A stretch of 21,689 bases of DNA from Parcubacteria group bacterium Athens0416_74 (GTDB taxonomy: Bacteria; Patescibacteriota; Minisyncoccia; Phycocordibacterales; UBA2100), in assembly GCA_007375785.1 (NCBI GenBank), contig VMEY01000007.1:1-21689 (forward strand), given 5' to 3'. Each line of letters starts with the position of its first letter. Position 1 is the stretch's first letter. The translations under genes were made by a program, and so were the position numbers. Positions 21,447-21,689 of the stretch are shown in pieces. The notes beneath the pieces are model-generated. The model searched no databases. It was not told the origin of the DNA and was given only the letters and a program-made list of their open reading frames with translations.

Positions 21447-21689
21447 TAACGCGAATCTTCTTCGCCGCCGTAGCTGCTTTCTTTCGTGCCTCAGCGACAG
21501 TTTTGCCTAGCGCGGTGACGACCGCCATGCGGCGGTGGCCTGGGGACATGGGTTTGCCGAAGATACGGACCCACGTATTCGGCTGTTTGAGCGCATCCCC
21601 GACGCCGGTGTATGCGGGAGTATCAGTGGCTATCTCGGCAAGTATGGGCACGCTCGCGCCGGGGCAGCACTTCATCCGCCTGCGCAACC
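21436..21689 (-). CDS. purT: Formate-dependent phosphoribosylglycinamide formyltransferase (PurT), C-terminal end, partial
   Basis: The gene runs off the window edge. The visible tail holds NTWVRIFGKPMSPGHRRMAVV followed by TALGKTVAEARKKAATAAKK and a short basic end, which matches the PurT C-terminus (RLFGKP, RR-x-GV, alternating Ala/Lys helix). PurT uses ATP and formate to formylate GAR in purine synthesis. Upstream of GASVPILAEIA this frame reads oddly (RRRMKCCP). The neighbouring frame reads ADEVLP and would join smoothly if one C of the CCCC run near 21660-21663 were missing, so a one-base error or frameshift is possible near the edge. Confidence 0.75.
   Translation of the reverse strand, partial: LRRRMKCCPGASVPILAEIATDTPAYTGVGDALKQPNTWVRIFGKPMSPGHRRMAVVTALGKTVAEARKKAATAAKKIRVIKR

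Overview
The window looks like a genome of the Candidate Phyla Radiation (Patescibacteria), most likely of Parcubacteria type. The evidence is a strongly diverged 16S rRNA gene with CPR-style variants in the universal motifs (GGAATAGACGGGG, GTACTCACCGCCCG), a compact layout, and many short genes I cannot assign. No database search was possible, so the taxonomy is inference.

Layout. 1-4425: end of an FtsW/RodA-type gene, a convergent GT4 glycosyltransferase, then a divergent set of polyprenyl-phosphate sugar transferase, NAD-dependent sugar epimerase and folD (envelope glycan genes plus folate). 4532-6750: secD-secF behind a perfect 17-bp inverted repeat. 6756-7698: promoter plus structured leader, then tyrA. 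7750-11361: an unusual block of short unassigned genes around pheA. 11490-12583: class I glutamine amidotransferase and a small unknown gene. 12627-14705: a stand-alone 16S transcription unit with its own promoter, processing stems and terminator and no 23S behind it. 14715-17942: a trypsin-like protease, a shortened VOC protein, a small membrane protein and a broken SulP transporter. 18108-18368: tRNA-Ile with a duplicated 3' end around a GC-rich palindromic insert. 18391-21689: a 53-aa gene, a MurA-family gene with two membrane-protein genes, and the end of purT.

The main result is in 7750-11361. Four separate transcription units of unrecognised small proteins each sit behind an amino-acid-sensing leader. 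One is a T-box (minus strand, specifier probably Ile or Leu) in front of a 66-aa protein. Three are ribosome-mediated attenuators with very short or no 5' UTR: a Phe/Tyr-rich 27-aa leader peptide before a 166-aa protein, an Ile-rich 20-aa peptide before a 64-aa protein, and a Leu-rich 25-aa peptide before a three-gene operon. In all three a G-rich stretch at the end of the peptide-coding region duplicates the 3' arm of the terminator, so it can pair with the 5' arm instead. The starvation codons lie about one ribosome half-width upstream of it. This points to a set of small proteins induced by amino-acid starvation.

A second theme is translation. Many first genes have a -10 box 6-8 nt before the start codon (leaderless mRNAs), while internal or leader-controlled genes have strong GGAGG sites. 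Yet the 16S copy here lacks helix 18 (530 loop) and does not end in a CCTCC anti-Shine-Dalgarno. The VOC gene and the SulP gene also look internally deleted. Either this 3-4 kb stretch carries assembly deletions or it holds decayed genes.
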